From NCBI RefSeq assembly GCF_029227915.1, contig NC_079877.1, positions 15,546,851-15,610,850 on the forward strand: 64,000 nt of DNA. Direction: 5' to 3'. Below are positions 36,637 through 50,300 of this stretch, piece by piece. Every line of letters starts with the position of its first letter. Position 1 is the first letter of the stretch. This stretch comes from Hydractinia symbiolongicarpus (lineage: Eukaryota; Cnidaria; Hydrozoa; Anthoathecata; Hydractiniidae). The notes under the pieces were generated by a model, which had not been told where the DNA came from, ran no database searches, and saw only the letters and a list, made by a program, of their open reading frames with translations. Both the position numbers and the translations under genes were made by a program.

Positions 36637-37073
36637 AAAAGTACTTTTGTTACCATTTAAGCGTATTAAACTAGATAATACATTTAATTCTACGCCTATT
36701 AGATGACAATGCAAAATAAGACTGCGCAAATTTCTCCCGTCTGTCATATTTTCTTAACTTGGTTTACCATGACAGAATTCCCAACCATTTGGTAGTCATT
36801 ATTGCGTTAAAAGGACATTTGTAATTAATGAAACAGATATTTTTTGAACCACAATCTCCGATGTGTGCGTGAAGTGAATAACAACTTAGATAAAATCCTC
36901 CAGTCAAAGTTGATAAATATGTAAATATACAATTTGCTAGAACTATTTACCTTTTTTCAGGTTGAAAAAGAGGTATCAAATTTTAACGAGAAAAGTGAAT
37001 GGTTTTGAATACGATGGATTTGTAATTTGAACTTGAATGTATTTAAATTCCTTTGTACACTGGATGACTGGCT

Positions 37074-37190
37074 GGGAGAGAGGGTAGGATGAACGGAAGG
37101 GGAAAAGGGAAGAAGAGAGAAAGGAAGGAAGAAAGGGAGGAATGAGGGAAGGAATGGACGAGAGGAATAAGGGACGGATGGAGAAATGGA
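37074..37190 (+). repeat. Polypurine (GGAA-rich) tract
   Basis: About 115 bases that are overwhelmingly G and A (GGAAGG, AAGAAGAG and GAAAGG units) with few pyrimidines. Such tracts can form triplex DNA. Confidence 0.85.
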
Positions 37191-40100
37191 TTTTATTCGT
37201 GGACTCAGTTTCAGGTAATCCTTCACTACACGTTTGAAATATCCATTACGCAGAAGAAAAATAAATAAAGATACGTCATGATAACGTTAACAGTCGAAGA
37301 CGTCGATGCACAAAATTGTTCACATTTTTTTCCCGTTACCCGCGTTATGTATAGCATGAAACTCTGAAAAAAATGACGCATAAGATGAAGTTTACTGTCC
37401 TTTAAATAGTTAGTACTATTTTGGTCCCAAGTGTTAGTAACTATTACTAACGCAGTATTTTTACCAGCGTGCATGGCCTTAAATTCAAAAGTGCGTTTAT
37501 TAATTAAATTAAGCTATTGTCGTGATAATTATTTCTTTATCTTGATTTACATTTAAGACACGATTTTTTGCGACTTTAAAGAAAAATGAACACATTCACT
37601 ATGATAGTCACAGAAACACCGTACAATACTAGATGCCCTTGAAAAAATGAATTTCGGTTGTTTTTCAAAGTTTGCTAAGATGTCAACCTTTTATAAACTG
37701 CCGGCAGTTTTTAATAGGTATTTCCTCAACCGTTTGAAAAAAGAGTGGTACAAGGATTTTATAATAGCCGTACATTAATAGGTGTAGGGGGCGGATTTTG
37801 TACACGCCTTAACGGTGTTTTTTATGCCTTGTCTAATGGGTATGACATTAACTAAGTTCCAATATTTATCACTTTGGGACATACGTCCGGTATTTTTTGA
37901 TTCCATAACTCTTACAGACTTTAATATTGGCTAATACAAGAAATTACTCATAAAAATTTCTATGGAATTCTTTTAATGGGATATATATATAGTAACTGTT
38001 CTCAAGATTGTCCTTAGAATATCTCACTTGCGGTACAACTTTATTTCAGCAAGTAGAATTTTTTTGTATCTTCTGGACACGTGATTATTTCGGTTTCTTA
38101 ATTTTTTCTAAGTTCCTTAAAAAGTCGGAAAAACAAGTTCCTTAGTCAATTTTTGGAATTTTATCAGGCAAACGGAATAAATACGTCGTCAGAATTACAA
38201 CAAATATGGTGGCTTTTTATTTTCAAAGTTATTGCTCGATGAATTAAAGCATAACGAAAAAAAGTCATAATGCCGCATTGCTGATTCTCCAAAATGCATT
38301 AATGGCAGGCTATACCAGTACGGTATAACTTTTAGCTTTACAGCAACCATAAGGGTAACAGTTAGAGTGATCACCAGTAAGCAGTAAGAGCACATGTCAA
38401 ACCTTAAAGTTTTAATAACCGTGGCAAAAAGAGTTCTTTGCAAAATATATCAGCGCAAAGAGAAACAAGGAAAACGGCGCCGAAGTTATGTGTTAGACTC
38501 TTCTTCTTCTTACGAAAAATAAACTTTTAGTCAATTTTTTTTAAAAGTTTTGTTTTGTACATTAATTTCAAAAATTAAAACAATAAAATTTAAATCAAGC
38601 GAATTTTTTTTGTAAGACCTTCCCCTCCCCCTAGGTCATAATGTGTTTGATATAGGGTTAAACTGTGGAGGGAAAAAAAAAATATTTATATTAATGTTTG
38701 CTACGAAATAACTAATACTGTTAAAAACAAATGCATATGGGGACCCGCATAAGAGAAGTTATACGGTGCAAAATTGATTATTAGTGCAAAACATGAGGTA
38801 AGAAATATATATATTGAAATTTAATAAATCGAGAATTCAGAAGCGGAGAGGTTAAATCTATATAGCATGGATGCTACTACGAACTACAGCATGTTCTTTT
38901 TATCACTTTTTTGTTTTAGTCACAATTAACCTGTTATATTCTATTGATTGCTCAATTATTCTTGATTGTTATGTCTGCATTCCTCCAATCACCTGAAACT
39001 TGTCTGCAAAGATTTTGTTTCTGTTAATTTCATTATCTTACAGTTTTTTGAACTGTTCAGGAAATAAGCTTGGAAAATACTTATGGCAATGCATAATGGC
39101 TTATCGAGGAAATTGTAAAATACGAATGTTCGACGTTATTTGCTTTTCTGTCCTAGTTCGGTATCAATGTTATCTTGGCAGTCGGAAATCGATTTTCTTA
39201 TTCAAAGGAATTATTTAAATCACAAAAGATAAGTTTGATTATAGTCAGTTTAATCAAATTTTTCTATTTTTTTGAAATAACATCTAGTCAGACTGGTATG
39301 CACACACGAAAAATAAATATTCCTATCCTAAATTTAGAAAAAATAAATGTCAAAAGAAAACCTACAAAGCCCACATCAGTCTTTGTAGAACCAAAACAAA
39401 GTCTATAAGAATCAGCTTCCGCAAAGATTTTTCAAAATAAAGCTGCGACGCAACCTTTTTGAAAAAATAGGGCGCTAATAATAAAGAGACTATTCAATAA
39501 ACCTTAAGACTTGACTAGAAAGTAAAGAGATATATGTAAAAGTTTCATATAAAAACTACATGATTTTGATTCTATAGTGAACAACTAAAGAGTGATAAAA
39601 ATTTCTCGTCTTTTCACATTTTAGATCTATTTTGTATTCTATTGATTCCAAGAAAAAATATATATAAAGAAACTTAAACTTTATTTGTTTGATATTGATC
39701 AAAACAAATCACAGTAAAGTAAAGGAAGACGGGTTTATCAGAAAAATGGGAGGGTAGGAAATGTACAACAATGTTTGAAATACAACGTTTTTCATAATCA
39801 TAACAAAGTCATAATTTCATAATTTTAGCAGACAAGTGTCCGTAAGCAAGGTCATAAACAAGGTCATAACTTGCAGAGTCCAGAGAAGCCTTATTCTATC
39901 ACATGATTTTTATAATTTTATGAAACGTTTTAAATTACCATTTTTTTGTATCAGTGACTGTATTATTCTTTTGTTATGATCCTGTGCAGCAGTGTTATTA
40001 CGTAAGTGCAAAGGGTAATGTAGGAAATAACAAAACAAAACAATAGCAATGTCTCATTAAAAGTAAAGGTAGCAGAAACCCCTACACGCAACTTGTGGAA

Positions 40101-41900
40101 CACGAACGGTTCGGCAGAACGTTTGAATGTCTCTTGTACCTAGATAAAAAATGTTAAAAACTGCACATGTTCTTTTTACATGGTAAATACACATCAAAAA
40201 CACGTCAAAATGGTAATAAGGTACTTAAAAGGCCACAAAGCCTATTTAGCCTTGTGCAATTTTGAAATTATGGCTGCGCAATACGCTTAATATTGTCAAA
40301 AACGTAACTCAGACAAATTAATACTAAATACCTCGTGCGCATGCTGCCAGGCATTTTGGAAGTGATCCGACTATATCTTCAGGCACTAATTTTCGTAAAG
40401 AATTATGTTTCGGTCTAGAGTATAGTAAAATATTTTTAAATAATTGACAAATGTTTTGTCTAGTTGACGAAAACCGATTCCGGCTACTAATTTTGTCCCA
40501 CCAAAATGTTTATCCCACGCAGCCCCTTGTCCAAGAAACTAAATTATTAAACATTTTTTATTCCAAAATGAACGTACTTTCTTCAGCCTAAAATTTTACA
40601 ATAAAACTTGAAGCATCGTTTCATTATTCCAACTCTGAGAGTAGATGTGACCTTACAAATGGTTTACTAACCGAGAAAAAAAATCTTAGAACTAATGATC
40701 CCATCTGGTACCATTTCCAGTACTTCTCATACCATTTGGCTTAATGAGGGGATATTTTATCTGATTTAAGAAAGGACGTAAAGTTACTATCACTATAACA
40801 GAAACCGTGCATATGTAAAGATTGATTTCGGTTATATTTCATTGTATATTAAGTCAACCTTTTGCCACATATATATACAGTTCCACTTTATGTATATATA
40901 AGTTATTATCACTATAATGGAAAATCTGCATATGCAAAAATTTCAGTTATTCAAGTTATTTAAGTCAACATTTTTATATATATAGAATATCACTCAAGTA
41001 TACATAATTTTACATTCAGTCATGTTTTAGCCCAGCGTAAGCCAACCTACCCTAAAGCATTATAGGCTTTTATATTCCCCGGTTCTATTTAGACCTCCCT
41101 GATTACATCTTGAAATGAAAATTTTCACATTTATAATTTTACTACTGTGCAAATAAAATAGTAAAAAATGTTGCGACTTACATTGTGACGTAAAAACGAT
41201 TAAAATTGGAAGCGGTTAATAAATACAGTTTATTATTTTGAGCCTAATTTTTGATGCATTCCTGCGCGATAAATAGCGTAGTTATTGCTATATTCTGGGC
41301 TATTGTTTAGGCATAGTAAATCAATCGAAATTAAATAATGTGTAAGCTTGGCGCTATATGTGTTATATATACTTCTGTTGCAAAGTTCATTTAAAAAAAC
41401 AGTGTTACTTAGGCAAAGCCGTACATTATATGTTCAAAATATCTATAATCTTTTTTTTTTTAGCTTTTGAATATTTAACGTGGTTATAGAAAAAAATGAA
41501 TAAGATATTGGAAAACAGAAAAACATACACAATATGACTTGGTATTAAAACTTAATGGCTTTTAATCAACTTCTTATGATTATGTTATGTTTTGTAACTG
41601 CAAGCAATATATCTGCTTACGTCTTATTTCTTCCAATTTAATCGTAGTACCTGTAAAATTCTAAACTCTTGAACACAGTTAAGTCCCAGAAAATGGGTTT
41701 TCTCATTATTCCGTCTGAAAACTACAATTTAAGCCGCACGCAAATGATTACAACTTCAGGGATAGGTTGGGAGTTGGTAATTGTGCTCCACCTATAAGTT
41801 ATTTTTTCCTGGGTTTGTTTTGTGTACTCCACCCACTCAAATATCAACCTTGTCAACTGCACGCATATCAGTAACACGAAACTTTCTGGCTCGACACTCC

Positions 41901-41923
41901 AATATATATATATATATATATAT
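41901..41923. repeat. TA microsatellite
   Basis: About eleven TA dinucleotides in an intergenic region. Confidence 0.95.
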
Positions 41924-42320
41924 GGTTGTGTGGTGTTTTAAAAAGTTAAAAAGATAATGATGGAAAATTCACACAAAAAACGCTGATGAAAATTTCTTTA
42001 TAACACATCTTCTACATGTAGCGATGTTAAAGAGGTAAAGCTTGGCCTAAAAAAGGTAATCAGCAATTTCTTATCTATGCACTTCATTGTAAATAATTCT
42101 TCTAATTTTTAATACGTGACAATCTCACATATGATGTTATCATAGCACAATAACATTCCTTCGAACACACATGGTAACAATATACATCTTGATTCTTTCT
42201 AATTTTTTTATGTGTTTTTTTCCGAAATATTCTGCCCAATATGGGTTTAGATTAAGAAACCTGCTTCAAAAGTCTTAGCCGTTTTTGTTTCGGGGTTATT
42301 GTTATTTTTTAAGATTTGTT

Positions 42321-42694
42321 ATGCAGCCTAAAGACCCTTACTACGAAGCAATCTGGTCAACTTTTTTGACCATGGGGCTCTGCTTGTCTAAGAATACTTT
42401 ATTAACTTTATTTTTTGATCCCCTAATACACATTTTCAATGTTTTTGTGATGCAAGCGACAACAACAAGGCTTCAAAGAAATCGACTGTACATTTTCGGT
42501 AGGTTTGTATACAATTTTTATCGTGATATTATTGGAGATTTCACATAAATCTCTTAAGATTCGGACAGTTATATTTTTCGTTTTTAGTTTCTTGATTGAG
42601 ATTTTATGTTGTACATAATATTCTATGCTCGTTGAAGATTAGAAGAATTGTTTATTGTTTTACAGATGCAGAACGAAATATCGAGAAATACTGA
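42321..42694 (+). CDS. Unrecognised two-exon small membrane ORF
   Basis: ATG 42321 opens a frame to donor TTCG|GTAGGT (exon end 42498, phase 1). Acceptor TTTTACAG at 42665 resumes in phase and reaches TGA at 42692-42694, giving 68 residues. AATAAA follows at 42702. The first exon has two hydrophobic runs (IWSTFLTMGLCL and LLTLFFDPLIHIFNVFV). DPLIH faintly resembles the NPxxY region of rhodopsin-family GPCR helix 7, and TRLQRNR could be helix 8. It may be the last exons of a larger gene, a GPCR relic, or chance. Confidence 0.3.
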
Positions 42695-43129
42695 AACGCA
42701 AAATAAACGAAGAATATGTATTTGAGAAGTTAATGTGGTATCAATGCAAGGGGAAGAATAAAATAAATGTAAATCGTAAATACAGATTAAAGTTCAAGTT
42801 TAAGTAATGTTTATACCTTGTATATTTATTGCGATTATTCTTTGACTCTCCTCTTGACTTAGCTAATTTTTTTCTTACGCAATCCATATTACTTGAGACA
42901 TGTTAACAGTTTGTTATAAAAAAGGTTTTTAAAAATTATATTGTACAACCAGGTTCGTATGTTTTTTATCATGCTGGATATAAACCATTTTAAAGCCTAC
43001 AGTTTTCTTACATTTTTTATGTTTTTAAATGGTCATTTTTCATATAAAGAATATATATAATTTTTATTGTAAATTTGTAAAATGAATATATATTTATTGT
43101 AACTTAGTATTCGTATTTGTCTACATCAT

Positions 43130-43471
43130 GTTTAGAAACGAGTTATGCTTTAACGTTTGAAAGACGCATTTTATGATGTTTAAGAAACGTTCACTGCAAG
43201 GCGTCTCTAAAACGGCTTAACAAAGACGTCTACTAAACGTCTAAATCTAGTCTATTTTGTCCGCTTTTTAGACGTCTTAAGTACGTCTATTACAAGACGT
43301 TTTAAAAACGTTTAATCAAGATGTCTAACAAACGTCTTTTAGTCGACGTCTAACAGACGTCTTGCGAAAGACGTCCTGAAAGTGGACAAAATAGACCAGA
43401 TTTAGACGATTTTTAGAAGTCGTCGCATGCGTCTTTTAGACGTTTTTAAGACGTCTTTGTGCCGGCTGGGT
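43130..43471. mobile_element. AGACGT-repeat foldback element
   Basis: About 340 bp with roughly twenty AGACGT/ACGTCT copies, strongly self-complementary. AAATCTAGTCTATTTTGTCC near 43242 pairs with GGACAAAATAGACCAGATTT near 43384. It resembles the termini of the 20.4-21.8 kb element in style but uses a different hexamer. No coding capacity. Confidence 0.65.
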
Positions 43472-46400
43472 CCTGTCAGGACAAAAATTATTTTGTATTG
43501 AATTTAGTATTAATTATAAAGAATAGAAGCAAAAGAGATGATAAGGAAGTACTTTGCAATTGTGTGTAAAAACAATTTGTTTAACTTGCGATGGAATCTA
43601 GACGCTTTGTTAATCTGTTTTGTTAGGTGAAATGAACAGATACAACCTGTCGAAAAACAACACAATGATGTAGTTTGTTGTTGCGATAGTTTAATGATTT
43701 CATTGTATATGTTTCCGAACTATAAATTATACATTTAGAAGCCACTCAGTCATGTAAAGATTTGGTTAAAAGCACGGTAGAACAGCTGTGTATTACAAAA
43801 ACAATTAAAAAACACCCGGAAAATTACTAGAGACATCAAATGACAAAACACACGCTCCAAATCGGTAAAATCAATTTTTGAGATTGAGGAGAAGAATCTC
43901 CTACGGACGAAAGCTGTGATTAAAAAAATTAAAATTAAAATTGCTTTTAATTTTTTTTCGTATTGAATCGAACGTTTTGAAAGTCTTAAAAATATTGCCA
44001 CATATCTGTTCAGTCATCGTCATTTAAAAATATAAATATTATCATGTCATGAACAAGCGAGTTTATTCTAGGCTACGTTTCGACAGCTACAGCTGTCATC
44101 GACGGGCAATGATCGTAATCATCTTTGGCTTATTATTATTTGAAGAGATAATTAGAGGATCGAAATTGACCAATCAGATCACAACAATTAAAATAATTAA
44201 CTTTTTCACGGACCCACATGGAAGCAATAAATTGATTAAAGTCGTTTTCTATATTTCCAATAATAAATTGACTGTAACTTCTAAGTAAAGGAGTACGCAC
44301 GCATTTACGTAGTTTGCGGACTTTACTAAAATAACAGCGGAAAAATAAAAACGCTGTATGGAATGTCTAAGAAGGAAATACCAATTTAGTAAATGGAAAA
44401 CCCAAACTTTGTACAGATTTCTAATATTTTTGGATTTTGAAGAATTTTAAGTTACTGACATTTGTAGTAAAGACAACTTAAATTTTAACATTAAAGCCCC
44501 CGTCGGCAAATTAACTTAAATTTTGATGATTAAGGCCTCGTCGGTCACTCCTGAATAGTACACAAGGGAACAACTTCAAGAATGAATTGAGTTTAATTTA
44601 CACTACATTAATAAAACGAAACATCGCTGACAAATGTCTTCAAGAAAAACGAAAGTAGATAAGAAAGTCACAATCATTTAATAAAAACTTCTGTCAGGTA
44701 AAACATAATAAAAAAATTAATGAAGCATTCAATTTAAACATTCAATTAATTCACATTCCAAAGTTGTCAATTTCACGATAGAAGGATACTGACATTTGAA
44801 TAACTTTAAGAGAAAGAAACAACAGCGGAAAGCTTCAAATCAAGGGCAAGAAAATGGCGGCAAATATCACAAATTGTTGTTAACGACGTAAAGTAAATTT
44901 ACCTTTCTTAATTAATAAACGGAAATATAGTTATATTTTCTGAAAACGAGCAAACTTTCAATTTAGATTCTTTGAAAGACATATATTGTACATGACATTA
45001 AATAAAATAGAAAGTTCCGTATCGCAGATGTTTTTGAAATTTAAAAGACGTTGTATCTAAAACGAATTACTGACTATCAAGAAAAATTTATAAATAAACT
45101 TAAAACAATCTACTAAATAAAGAGATGGGCGAAGCAGAAAAGTGGTATGAGTATTAACTTTGTCAGCTCTATTATTATCCGGTTAAGGGAAAAACAAAAA
45201 TGTCATAACCTGGTACACATTCATCAAAAACGTTAAAATTGTTAACCCATTGCAATGCTAATTTTGTGAGATTATTTCCGCATCAATAAATTAATGAATT
45301 ATAACGAAATAGTTAAAATGTCAATCCAAGTACAAAATAATATTTTATTTAATTATTTTTAAACAAATATCGCTAAAAATGTGTCGAAAAGAATAACTTT
45401 TCGAAAGCTTGAATTGAAACAAAAACTTCTAGCGTCGGTGACAGTTATTATTTAGCAGTGTTAAAAACTGATCCAAACTTAATGTGATTGATTTAATGTG
45501 AATAAAATTTTGGACTGAAATGTGATTAGCATAATTTTAGGTACAATGAACGAATTTTTTTTTTATTTCAAATATTTTTTACTCTTTTACTGATTTTAAA
45601 TGATATTTCTATAACCTCCTGCTATTTTAAGCGGTCATTCTAATAACCGTACGTCTATATTTAATAAGTAATAAATTATGTAGCGCCCGCGGGCAATTAG
45701 TAAGGAAAATACGGCACATATGTCTTCAACGTTGGCGTAAGATTTCTTTCAATTTCCATTTTCTTTAGCTATCAAGTTAAAAAGTATATCACTTTCACAT
45801 TTTGGTTGTGACACCTTCTCTGTCCTACCTAAAATTGGAGCAAAAATTAAGTATATAAAAAGAAGAATGAGGCAGAAGCATCAGAATGTTTACTCTCTTT
45901 TGCTTTCTGTAGTTCTTGTTCTATTACCTTCCTTGTATTATATTTTTCGGCATATCTTTCATGTGACGAAAGTGTCATACACCAAATCATCGATTGTTGT
46001 GCTGATTTTCTGGATAACAATTGGTATATTTTTTAATCAGCAAATAATTTAAAACTTTTCCATATGATTTTTTCAAATTATTTTTGATCATTATACAAAT
46101 TCAGCGATATGCAAAATTTACAACAAAAAAAATTTTCAGCGTCGCAGCGCGTTTTGACCATACACGGTATCTGCTACATGACGTAAACCCATTTTCGGTT
46201 TGCTGCATGACGCCGTGGCAGCAGCATGTTTCGCTGCTCCATGCTGATCAAAGCCTTTTACATTCTTATTTTGGATTTACCTGTTCTTTTTATTGTACGG
46301 AACAACAACAAAAAGAAAACAAAGTTTCACGTGAACAAAAAAATGCAAATATTATACCGCGACGTACCACGCCGCAGTGAACTGGGTTTTCTGTTTGAAT

Positions 46401-47003
46401 TAAGCTTTAGACATTCTTATAACTGTAATAGTCTTTTGAAAGGGGGGCAATAAGAACTGGTTTGCCGCAAAAATAGAATTCCGGAATCTTAACGGTGTAT
46501 TTGCGCATAATATGCAGTCATTTTTTCGCGGTGTATCGGGGGCGCAGTTCTTTCCGTAGTGCAATAGCAATGACTTGATTTATAAAAGGAAACACAATGA
46601 AGATTTTTCATCCAGATACTTGAAGAACAAAAAATTTTACATAAAATTTTATATAACTTTTATGTAAAATTATTTGTTGTACTCCACGCGAAATTGTATT
46701 TCCACGTACCTCTCCTGATAACTTTCTCTTCTGCCACTGGTGATCTGGCTTTCGATTGATTAATTATTAAACTTTTTTTCTAAGAACTGCTGTAGTTATA
46801 TCTTCGTGACCGCGTGTAGAATTTGCAAATTCTTAACCAAATTCCTAATCAACAGTGAAAAAAAAACTTTTCAAACGAGGTCAGATTCATATTTTTTAGT
46901 ATTTAATTTTTACCATAAAATGCTGAAAAAATCGTTTTTCAAAAGTTATTTCCTTATATATTTTTTATAACTAATACTGTTTCCTTTTTTATTTCTTGTT
47001 CAG
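43472..47003. other. Non-coding stretch before locus D
   Basis: AT-rich. It should contain the promoter and signal-peptide exon of locus D if they survive, but I cannot identify a leader exon with a phase-1 donor. A hydrophobic frame at 45867-46052 (YSLLLSVVLVLLPSLYY) lacks a donor. A perfect hairpin lies at 46633-46671. Confidence 0.4.
46633..46671. repeat. Perfect 14-bp hairpin
   Basis: The arms AATTTTACATAAAA and their exact reverse complement flank an 11-nt loop. It is AT-rich and lies 330 bp before the locus D domain-1 exon. Confidence 0.85.
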
Positions 47004-47336
47004 TTGATGGACTCCTTGATGTAAATGCAGCTAAAAATAAAAAAGAAGCGACGAAGGGAGAAAATTATACTGTTTATTGGAATATCAGCAATGCAAGGGC
47101 TCTTTATTGCATGGAATTGTATCGAAACAAAAAAACTATAAAGTCAGATGCTGCTGCTGACTGGAAATCTCTTAAAGCATCTACCGTCCACAAAACCGCT
47201 GTTACTATAAAATGCACTGCATGATGACGATACACAATATTTCATATGCTGATGATGCAAGTGAATATGTTATGAAAGTGACATACCTTTATCGCAATCC
47301 ATTACGAGAAATAAAAGAATCACATTAATGTTAAAG
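47004..47336 (+). pseudogene. Locus D exon: domain 1, frameshifted
   Basis: Acceptor TTGTTCAG to donor AAAG|GTAAAT. The exon is 333 nt, so the phase is preserved overall. The first frame reads DGLLDVNAAKNKKEATKG and YTVYWNIS to TGA TGA near 47223. The characteristic strand MTIHNISYADDASEYVMKV follows in another frame, and the end (HINVKG) returns to the first. Two compensating indels, or two sequencing errors, would explain this. The Y-A-D-D-A-S-E-Y pattern is the Ig F-strand region, again without a clear Cys pair. Confidence 0.7.
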
Positions 47337-50300
47337 GTAAATGCATTTATAAGATAACTGAGTCTGTATAATCAGTCTAAGTAAGGAGATGTTAAATTAT
47401 TACGGCCATTTTAATAATTTACGAAAAGTAAAAGAGGACAATGTTTCCGTCTTAATGTTGCAGGTATAATATACTGTGTTACTGTTACGCAACTTCCATA
47501 TGTTCCTGAATAATGTAAGTTAATTTTTTTGTTTATATGTTTATCGGACTTGAATAGTTACTCAAATAATATTGTCTTCCAGTGGTTGGAACACCTAGCC
47601 TGCAAAGTCAGTTAAATAAGCATACTTGTATCCATTGCCACATTGCCATTTTTTATAAAACGCGGCCAGTTACTCACTTTTTCCTTTATTGCAGAGCTAA
47701 GCCAGCGAGGGAAGCCCATTTGCCATTTAAAGGAGCGTCAATATTTCTTACCAGGGAACATTTTCTAAAACTTAGTCAGTTGTCCACTTATGACTTTTAG
47801 TTAATTTCCACTTATCACCTGAAGATTAAGGAGATTTTTTCCTACTGGCGTATTTTCAAGAAAATATTTATGGGAAAATATTTGTCTGTTTCTTCATTTT
47901 GCGAACTGCGGCTAAAGTGACTCTTCGGCGCGATATGTGCAAATCGAATTTGAAACTCCAATACGACGCTAAAAGAAAAAAGAAGGAAAAATCTGCCAGC
48001 AAGAGAAACTGCAGAGGACAGTAATAAAGTTTTGTCATTTGAGCAGGGGGCAATAAAAGAATATTAATAAAAGTTTACCATTTGTGCGTGTTTTATGATG
48101 GCTTCTGAATAAAAGGTATAGAAAAAACAGTTTGTGCTTTGACAGGGGAAAGCGAAGGAATTAAATGAGGTTTGAATCGATATTACTTTAATTTGCTTAG
48201 TTGAAGAACCAGTTCCCTTTTAATTTATCATCTATATAGCTAAGTAACAAATTTTTCCAACATACTTCTGCTTTTTTATGCTCTAAAATAAAACCATATA
48301 TTTTATATTTGGGATTACGCACCCAGTACCAACAAAACGATAGTTTTACTATAGAAAAGTTGTAAAGAAGTTTAGATTTATTCGCCTGTAAACAAAATAT
48401 TTATAACACCCTCTTCTGGATCCTATTTTTTTGTTTTGTCTTTTAACTTAATTTATTGCAAAAACAACAGGATGTCATGTTCACAGTCGTTGACGCAAGC
48501 AAGATAGTTTGATGTTGTTGGCGTTCTAATAAAAACACAACAAGGAAGAACAATTATGTAGGGAAAACATAAATATTCAGTTTTTGCAATGTGTATATCC
48601 TTTTCACTTGCTGAAAAATGAATGCCTTTAGAATAGATTCACGTTTTTTATTAACTTGTACAGAACAGAAGTGCTCTACATCTCTACCCCTATTGTAACA
48701 AGAAACCCTATTGTAACAAGAAATCCTGAAGAACTGTGGCCCGCCGTAAATTATTATTATTACTTGCACTGCCAAGCACAGTTGTTCTCTTGCGAATATA
48801 GGGGACCTGGTCCTGCCACGCAACCCTTTATGTATTGATAGTGTTTTACCAAACATAGATTTGTAAGTCTTCTTTTAGGTCTTTATGAATAACAATGTTC
48901 ATTATAGTTTGTTAACACGCAACTTTAACAAATTTGGGACACGTCGTGGCTGTTGCTATTGTTACTTATTTCTATTTTTCTTCTCTTCCAAATTTCGTAC
49001 TTAAAGTTCTAATTTTTCTATGAAAAATTGTGCCACAATAAGTTGTGTCGAATAGGATGGTAGGCCCATTTTCATGCCAGTCATATTTTTAAATGCTAAT
49101 TTTGCTTTTACTGCTTCCTTGTTGAGCTTGAAATCGTCTTCGCTGCCCAAATGCAACCGTGCAACATCTCACTCTGCTCCGGTCTCGATTGGTCAGTTTT
49201 TCTGTCATTTTTCCATGCGTGAATTAAATAAGAGCTATGCAGGCATAATGGCAAAGCCACCGTTGGAAGCCTTTCGTTTAACCAGATGAAGTAATGAGAA
49301 AACCGCATAAAAGTAACAGATAGGGTAATATGAAAGTTTAAATGTGCCTCATTCATGTCTGGCTTTGCCTTGAACGTGTTACAGATTAAGCATTTTACTG
49401 CTAGTTCAGTATTTATGCTTTATACACAGGCGGTAACTGTGTTTATTAAACTTTAAATCAGACATCTATGTTGTAAAGAAAGAAATATCTCCTTTTTGAA
49501 ACAGTTTTTCCTATTCCGAGGTTGACGTTACGCCGTTTTGACCTGTTACCTGGTTCCGAAATATATCATGACGTCACGTAAAACTGGATGACGTCATCCA
49601 AATTTTTTGTCCTATTTCTCCTCCAATGTTTTGACAAATTATTTTTGGAAGCAAAAATACTAGGCGCGTAATCACCGTGTTGGCAAATGTTTTAGAGTTG
49701 CTTATTATATTGCACAAAATGAAAGATACACATAAGAAACGTTATCCTGTAAATTTTATTAACAACCAGAACATGTTCAAATGTTTCATAGAAATAACAC
49801 CCCAAATTTCTCTTCGCCTACAGAACCGCCATTGCATTTCAAACATGATAAATCAGATAAATCAATCAAAGTTTTTGTGTTACTCTTTATTATTTGAACG
49901 TTTTAAGTTCAAACTTCTTTGCAACACTGAACTCTTCTTGTTGTTGTTTTGGAAGACAGGTTCGCCTCGCTAGCTGTCTTACTTATTGATTATTTTCCTC
50001 TGTTTAAAAAGTTAATTGTTTCCTTATAGAGACAATATCAGATCCAGACAATTACAATACCTAAATTTTCAGAATTTCCCCTTTCATGCTTTAAATTTTA
50101 ATATCTCCATAGTGCTTCAACTATCTTTAACTTTCACAATGAGCATTTTCACGTTGGCTTATAATATGCAATAATCCCGGTCATGCTAATAAAAAAAAGA
50201 GCGTGATAAGCGTAAACTATGATAATTAATAACCATGAGACAATGCTGTGATTTCTGCTTTTTGTATTGTTCTGTTTTGTCTGGTCTCTAAAAACAATGG

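Larger units (their letters stand above)
36637..42320. other. Intergenic region after locus C
   Basis: AT-rich, with no gene I can support. It contains a polypurine tract (37074-37190) and a diverged duplication around 40785-40990 (two units built on TATCACTATAA, GCATATG and TTAAGTCAAC). A TA microsatellite lies at 41901-41923. Frames at 37226-37474, 39000-39218 and 39175-39408 lack splice or domain support. Confidence 0.5.

Noticed and set aside
36957-37226. Ser/Pro/Phe-rich minus-strand ORF
   Set aside because: Antisense translation of the polypurine tract.
45867-46052. Hydrophobic ORF with TATAAAA at 45854 as a possible signal exon of locus D
   Set aside because: The TATA box is only 7 bases from the ATG, too close for a start site between them, and no phase-1 donor follows.
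47582-47800. Frame after TCTTCCAG in the locus D intron as an Ig exon
   Set aside because: No Ig Cys/Trp pattern, no phase-1 donor, no similarity to domain-2 exons.
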